Assembly: GCF_902712855.1 (NCBI RefSeq)
Contig: NZ_LR743507.1
Location: 854,001-918,000 of the forward strand
Origin: Variovorax paradoxus
Lineage (GTDB): Bacteria > Pseudomonadota > Gammaproteobacteria > Burkholderiales > Burkholderiaceae_C
Direction: 5' to 3'
Length of the DNA stretch: 64,000 bases
Numbering within the stretch: the first letter of the stretch is position 1; every line of letters starts with the position of its first letter. The notes under the pieces are model-generated. The model worked only from the letters and a program-made list of their open reading frames with translations, made no database searches and had not been told where the DNA came from. Made by a program: the position numbers and the translations under genes. Shown piece after piece: positions 60,663 to 64,000 of this stretch.

Positions 60663-61408
60663 CGCCTGCCGTCCCCGACCTTCACGATCCTTCCGCTTCT
60701 CTCCAGCGCGCCGCCGACCTGCTGCGCAACGCGCGGCGCATCGTCGTCTTCTCGGGCGCCGGCCTCTCGCGCGCCTCGGGCATCCCGACCTACCGCGATG
60801 CCGACGGGCTCTGGAAAAGCCAGAACGCGCTGCAGTTCTCGCACGCCGAGGACATCGAGCGGGACCCGTCCGGCTTCACGCGCTTCTGGGCGCAGCGCCT
60901 GTCGGTGATCGAATCGGCGCAGCCCAATCCGGGCCATGCCGCGCTGGCGCAGCTGCAGCGGCTGCGCCCGGCGACCCGGCTGGTCACCCAGAACGTGGAC
61001 GGCCTGCTGACGCTGGCCGGCGGGCAGGACGTGCTCGAGCTGCATGGCTCGCTGCGCCGCTGGCGCTGCGACCGCTGCGGCAACCGCAGCGGCCCGTGGC
61101 CCTTTCACCGCTGCCTGCGCTGCGGCTCGCATGCGCGGCCCGACGTGGTGATGTTCGGCGAGATGCTCAACCCCGGCGTGCTGCTCGACGCGCAGGTCGC
61201 GGCGCAGGAGTGCGATCTTTTCCTGGTGGTCGGCAGCACGGCCATCGTCTACCCGGCGGCCGAGCTGCCGCAGGCCGCTCTGTCGCACGGCGCGCGGCTC
61301 GTCACGTTGAACCTGGAGCCGCTGCCGCACCTGGACGATGCGGCTTCGGCGGTGCTGCGCGGGGCTTCGGAAGACCTGCTGCCGAAACTGCTGGCGGGCC
61401 TGGGCTGA
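60659..61408 (+). CDS. Sir2-family NAD-dependent protein deacylase
   Basis: A 249-residue sirtuin that removes acyl groups from lysines using NAD. Seen: FSGAGLSRASGIPTYR (31-46), TQNVDGL (110-116), catalytic H129 in ELHGS and a structural zinc site of C137, C140, C152 and C155. VGSTAIVYPAAELP closes the Rossmann fold. Starts by ATGA overlap with the IclR gene, so the two are co-translated; a link to acyl-CoA or phenolic catabolism is possible but only inferred. Confidence 0.93.
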   Translation: MTPAVPDLHDPSASLQRAADLLRNARRIVVFSGAGLSRASGIPTYRDADGLWKSQNALQFSHAEDIERDPSGFTRFWAQRLSVIESAQPNPGHAALAQLQRLRPATRLVTQNVDGLLTLAGGQDVLELHGSLRRWRCDRCGNRSGPWPFHRCLRCGSHARPDVVMFGEMLNPGVLLDAQVAAQECDLFLVVGSTAIVYPAAELPQAALSHGARLVTLNLEPLPHLDDAASAVLRGASEDLLPKLLAGLG

Positions 61409-61414
61409 AGCGCC

Positions 61415-61636
61415 TCAGCCGCGCTTGCCGCCGAACAGCACCAGCGCCCCGCCCACCACGATCACCGCCACGCCGGCCCACACCGGCAGGTTGACGGTTT
61501 CCTGCTCCTTCACCGAGAACTCCAGCGGGCCCAGCTTGGCCTGGTGGGTTTCCTTGGTGAAGCTGAAGCTGCCGAGCGCCAGGGCGGCGATGCCCGCCAC
61601 GATCAGAAGAATGCCGACGATGCGCGTTGCGTTCAT
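61415..61636 (-). CDS. Small DUF3185-like membrane protein
   Basis: A 73-residue protein with two transmembrane helices (IVGILLIVAGIAALALGSF and VWAGVAVIVVGGALVLFGG) joined by a polar loop containing FTKETHQAKLGPLEFSVKE. This is the DUF3185 pattern. It ends 7 bp from the convergent sirtuin gene. No biochemical function is known to me. Confidence 0.85.
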   Translation of the reverse strand: MNATRIVGILLIVAGIAALALGSFSFTKETHQAKLGPLEFSVKEQETVNLPVWAGVAVIVVGGALVLFGGKRG

Positions 61637-61696
61637 GGGGTAGCTCCTCCGAAGTGCTGCAGGTACGGGGCGGGTGCTGGGGGGGACCGATACAGG

Positions 61697-62380
61697 TTAC
61701 TGCCGCGGTTGCTGCTGCTGCAACTGGTCGACCCACTGCACCACCTCGGCCACGGCGGCGTCGCTCGAGGCGATGAGCGCCTTCACGCCGCCTGGCGCGT
61801 CGGCGCTGGCGGCGGGGCGGCGCACGGTGAACAGCCGCTGGCCGAGCACGCGGTCGCCGCCGGCGGTGCCGCGGATCAGCGTGGCGCGCAGCCGCACCAG
61901 GCCCGTGCTGGCGCCGGGCGATTCGAAATAGTGGCTGAACTCGTCGAGCGAGATGCGCAGCATGTCGGGCACGTCGCCCTTGCTGCGCGCGATGGTCGCG
62001 CTTTCTTCCGGGCCGAGCACCATGCGGCGCTCGGAGAGGGTGTCGCGCAGCCGCTGGCGCAGCAGCTGCGCGGGCGGCAGGCTCCATCGCGACTGGCCGT
62101 AAGGGCGCAGCTCGTTCGCATCGGCATAGCCGAGGCGGTACAGGATCTGCGTGCCGTCGAGCCGCGCGTTGGCTTCGAACTCGGCCAGCGCCAGCGTGGG
62201 CAGCGTGGCCTGCGCGGCGGCGGACACGCTGGCGCCGGTGGCGGAGGCGGCGGGCACGCCGGGGCCGAAGTCGTAGAGCGTGGCGCGCTGGGGCTTGTCG
62301 GGCAGCGCGCCGCAGCCGGCGGCCAGCAGCACGAGGCCGAGGGCCAGCGGGGTGGTCAGGGATCGGAGGGTGGCGTTCAT
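61697..62380 (-). CDS. ABC-type transport auxiliary lipoprotein (PqiC-like)
   Basis: A 227-residue lipoprotein: signal peptide and lipobox LAAGC (Cys at about residue 23), then a DUF330/PqiC-type domain (RLGYADANELRPYGQSRWSL, PPAQLLRQRLRDTLSERRM). Such lipoproteins sit in the outer membrane beside Mce/MlaD proteins and pass lipids. It is third in the transporter operon, 26 bp after the MlaD gene. Confidence 0.92.
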   Translation of the reverse strand: MNATLRSLTTPLALGLVLLAAGCGALPDKPQRATLYDFGPGVPAASATGASVSAAAQATLPTLALAEFEANARLDGTQILYRLGYADANELRPYGQSRWSLPPAQLLRQRLRDTLSERRMVLGPEESATIARSKGDVPDMLRISLDEFSHYFESPGASTGLVRLRATLIRGTAGGDRVLGQRLFTVRRPAASADAPGGVKALIASSDAAVAEVVQWVDQLQQQQPRQ

Positions 62381-62406
62381 GGTCGTTGCTCCTGCGTCGC
62401 GCTGTG

Positions 62407-63366
62407 TCAGGGCCGCGCCGCGGCCGGTGCGCTGAAGCCCGGTTCGCCCGGACCCGCGGCCGCGCTGCCGTTGCCGAAGAGCAGCGATTGCGGGTTGTCG
62501 TTGATGCTGTCCGCCGCCCGGCCCAGCCGGCGCACGGCGTGCGAAGTGTCGTCGGCCACGCGGTTCACGCGCGGCAGCGTGGCCGCATTGAACGAATCGA
62601 CCGCCTGCGCCAGCGCCTTGGTGCCGTCGCTCAGCCGCTCGACCGGGCCGTCGGGCGCGTTCAGGCGGCCCACGGTGGTGTTGAAGTTGTTGGCCACCCG
62701 CGAGACGTCGCCGGCGGCCTTCTTGACCGAGGCCATGGTATCGGGCAGTTTGGTGAGCGCCGGGTTCAGCCCCGTCTTCACGGTGTTGTCGAGCGTCTTG
62801 AGCAGCGTGTTGGCGCTGGCCGAGGCGGCCGCGATGTTCTCCAGCGCATCGGCCGCGCGCTTCTGGTTGGGGTCGCTCAGCAGCTGGTTGGCGCGCTTGG
62901 TCACCTCTTCCACCTGGTTGATGATGGCCTCGCCGCGGTCCTGCAGCTGCGCCAGCATCGAGGGCTTGAGCGGGATGCGCGGCGGATCGTCGTTGTCGGG
63001 CTTGAGCGAGACGGTGGATTCGCCCTTGTCGTCCAGCGCGATGAAGGCCAGGCCGGTCACACCCTGGTAGCTCAGCGTGGCGAAGCTGGAGGTGGTGAGC
63101 GGCACGCGTTCGTCGACCGTGATGCGCACGCGCACGTTGCCCTTCACCTTCGGGTCGAAGTCGATCGAGGTCACCTTGCCCACCGCGATGCCCCGGTAGC
63201 GCACCATGGCCTGCGGCTGCAGGCCGCTGACCGCGTCGCGCGTGGACAGCTCGTAGACGTTGCGCACGGTGTTGTCGCGCGTGAACCAGATCACCAGCGC
63301 GACGAGCGCGGCCAGCAGGCCGAGCACGAAGGCGCCGGCAGCGAGGGCGTGGGCCTTGTTTTCCAT
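62407..63366 (-). CDS. MlaD/Mce-family lipid transport protein
   Basis: A 319-residue protein anchored by an N-terminal transmembrane helix (ALAAGAFVLGLLAALVALVI), with an MCE domain (about 38-120: VSGLQPQAMVRYRGIAVGKV, LSYQGVTGLAFIAL) and a long helical region (about 140-290) as in PqiB/YebT or large MlaD types. It forms a hexameric ring that shuttles phospholipids between membranes. It follows the ATPase gene by 8 bp. Confidence 0.93.
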   Translation of the reverse strand: MENKAHALAAGAFVLGLLAALVALVIWFTRDNTVRNVYELSTRDAVSGLQPQAMVRYRGIAVGKVTSIDFDPKVKGNVRVRITVDERVPLTTSSFATLSYQGVTGLAFIALDDKGESTVSLKPDNDDPPRIPLKPSMLAQLQDRGEAIINQVEEVTKRANQLLSDPNQKRAADALENIAAASASANTLLKTLDNTVKTGLNPALTKLPDTMASVKKAAGDVSRVANNFNTTVGRLNAPDGPVERLSDGTKALAQAVDSFNAATLPRVNRVADDTSHAVRRLGRAADSINDNPQSLLFGNGSAAAGPGEPGFSAPAAARP

Positions 63367-63374
63367 GGGGCTAC

Positions 63375-64000
63375 CTACCTTTCAGCGCGGCCCGCCTGCG
63401 CGGCGGGCTGCGTCCCGGATGTTTCGGATGCATCGGCGGGCCTGTCGTGCAGCGCCTCCAGGGCGCGCTGGCCGCGCCCGCCGAGAAAGTATTCGTGGAT
63501 GAAGGGATGCGGGTACGCGATGACCTCGCGCGCCGCGCCGGTGACGATCACCTTCTGGTCGGCCAGCACCGCGATGCGGGTGCTCAGGTCGAACAGCGTG
63601 TCCAGGTCGTGCGTGACCATCACCACCGTGAGGCCCAGCTCGCGGTGCAGCCCGCGCAACAGGTCGCAGAAGCTGTCCGACGCCTCGGGGTCGAGGCCGG
63701 CGGTGGGTTCGTCCAGCAGCAGCAGCGGCGGGTCCATGATCAGCGCGCGCGCCAGCGCCACGCGCTTGATCATCCCGCCCGACAGGTCCGACGGGCTCTT
63801 GTTGGCATGCTGCGGGCCGAGGCCCACCATCTGCAGCTTCACCAGCGCCGCGTGGCGGATCAGCTCGTCGGGCAGCAGCTTGAGCTCGCGCAGCGGGAAG
63901 GCGATGTTCTCCAGCACGCTGAAGGCCGAGAACAGCGCGCCGTGCTGGAACAGCATGCCCACGTTGGCAGCGCCCGAGGCGCTGAGCTCGCCCGGTTCCT
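63375..64000 (-). CDS. Mla-type lipid ABC transporter ATP-binding protein (N-terminus cut off)
   Basis: The 208 visible codons are the C-terminal three quarters of an MlaF-like ATPase: MLFQHGALFSAFSVLENIAF (Q-loop region), signature LSGGMIKRVALARAL, Walker B PLLLLDEPTAGLDP and switch-His VMVTHDLDTLFDL. Walker A lies beyond the right edge of the window. It serves the MlaD and lipoprotein genes downstream; the permease gene is expected upstream of the window edge. Confidence 0.93.
   Translation of the reverse strand, partial: EPGELSASGAANVGMLFQHGALFSAFSVLENIAFPLRELKLLPDELIRHAALVKLQMVGLGPQHANKSPSDLSGGMIKRVALARALIMDPPLLLLDEPTAGLDPEASDSFCDLLRGLHRELGLTVVMVTHDLDTLFDLSTRIAVLADQKVIVTGAAREVIAYPHPFIHEYFLGGRGQRALEALHDRPADASETSGTQPAAQAGRAER

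Overview
This 64 kb window is chromosomal DNA of a high-GC (close to 70% by eye) beta-proteobacterium. The gene content (homogentisate and ureide catabolism, many LysR regulators, orphan Bug/TctC-type binding proteins, the mreBCD-mrdA and gatCAB housekeeping blocks) points to Burkholderiales, most likely Comamonadaceae and Variovorax-like. This is inference from protein families; no rRNA is present to confirm it. I see no tRNA, rRNA, insertion sequence, prophage or CRISPR array.

Layout. 1-8.4 kb: the N-terminal part of a class A flavin monooxygenase with a divergent LysR, radA, two small hypothetical envelope proteins, and a LysR divergent from an MHS-type permease and an M20 amidohydrolase. 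8.5-16.8 kb: rdgC, ilvE with a small zinc-ribbon gene, a glycine-rich lipoprotein, a secreted protein, an O-antigen-ligase-like membrane protein and an OmpR-type two-component system. 16.9-20.6 kb: a three-gene unit (ketosynthase, ketosynthase-like chain-length-factor homologue, halogenase-like flavoprotein) resembling pieces of an aryl-polyene pathway. 20.7-23.0 kb: ampG and a divergent M48 protease.

23.2-38.1 kb is the most striking region: fifteen co-directional, closely spaced or overlapping genes. They encode allophanate hydrolase (AtzF), a NitT/TauT-type ABC importer, AtzG, AtzE and an HpxZ/AtzH-like protein, a BMP-type (nucleoside/ureide-like) ABC importer, formamidase, a biuret-hydrolase-like cysteine hydrolase, a second cysteine hydrolase and a GntR/FCD regulator. 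A palindrome of the FCD-GntR type lies directly before the first gene. The set reads as an uptake-and-mineralisation system for biuret/triuret-like condensed ureas: import, deamination to biuret or carboxybiuret and then allophanate, and release of ammonia and CO2.

38.5-41.8 kb: a Bug binding protein, a flavin monooxygenase and a divergent LysR. 41.8-52.5 kb: xthA-type exonuclease divergent from pyrE, a DUF4124-like protein, gatCAB, and mreB-mreC-mreD-mrdA. 52.9-60.7 kb: a homogentisate cluster (MBL-fold protein, MhaA-like hydroxylase, small MhaB-like partner, hmgA, Bug protein, fahA) with a divergent IclR regulator followed by a sirtuin; it would take 3-hydroxyphenylacetate or a similar phenol to homogentisate and on to fumarate plus acetoacetate, with maleylacetoacetate isomerase not present here. 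61.4-64 kb: a small membrane protein and the lipoprotein, MlaD and partial ATPase genes of an Mla/Mce-type lipid transporter.

Two families of short palindromic dispersed repeats fill many intergenic gaps. Family A (about 85-90 bp) has nine copies, one of which forms the 5' end of a coding sequence. Family B has CTCTCCCC/GGGGAGAG-type stems and occurs at four loci.
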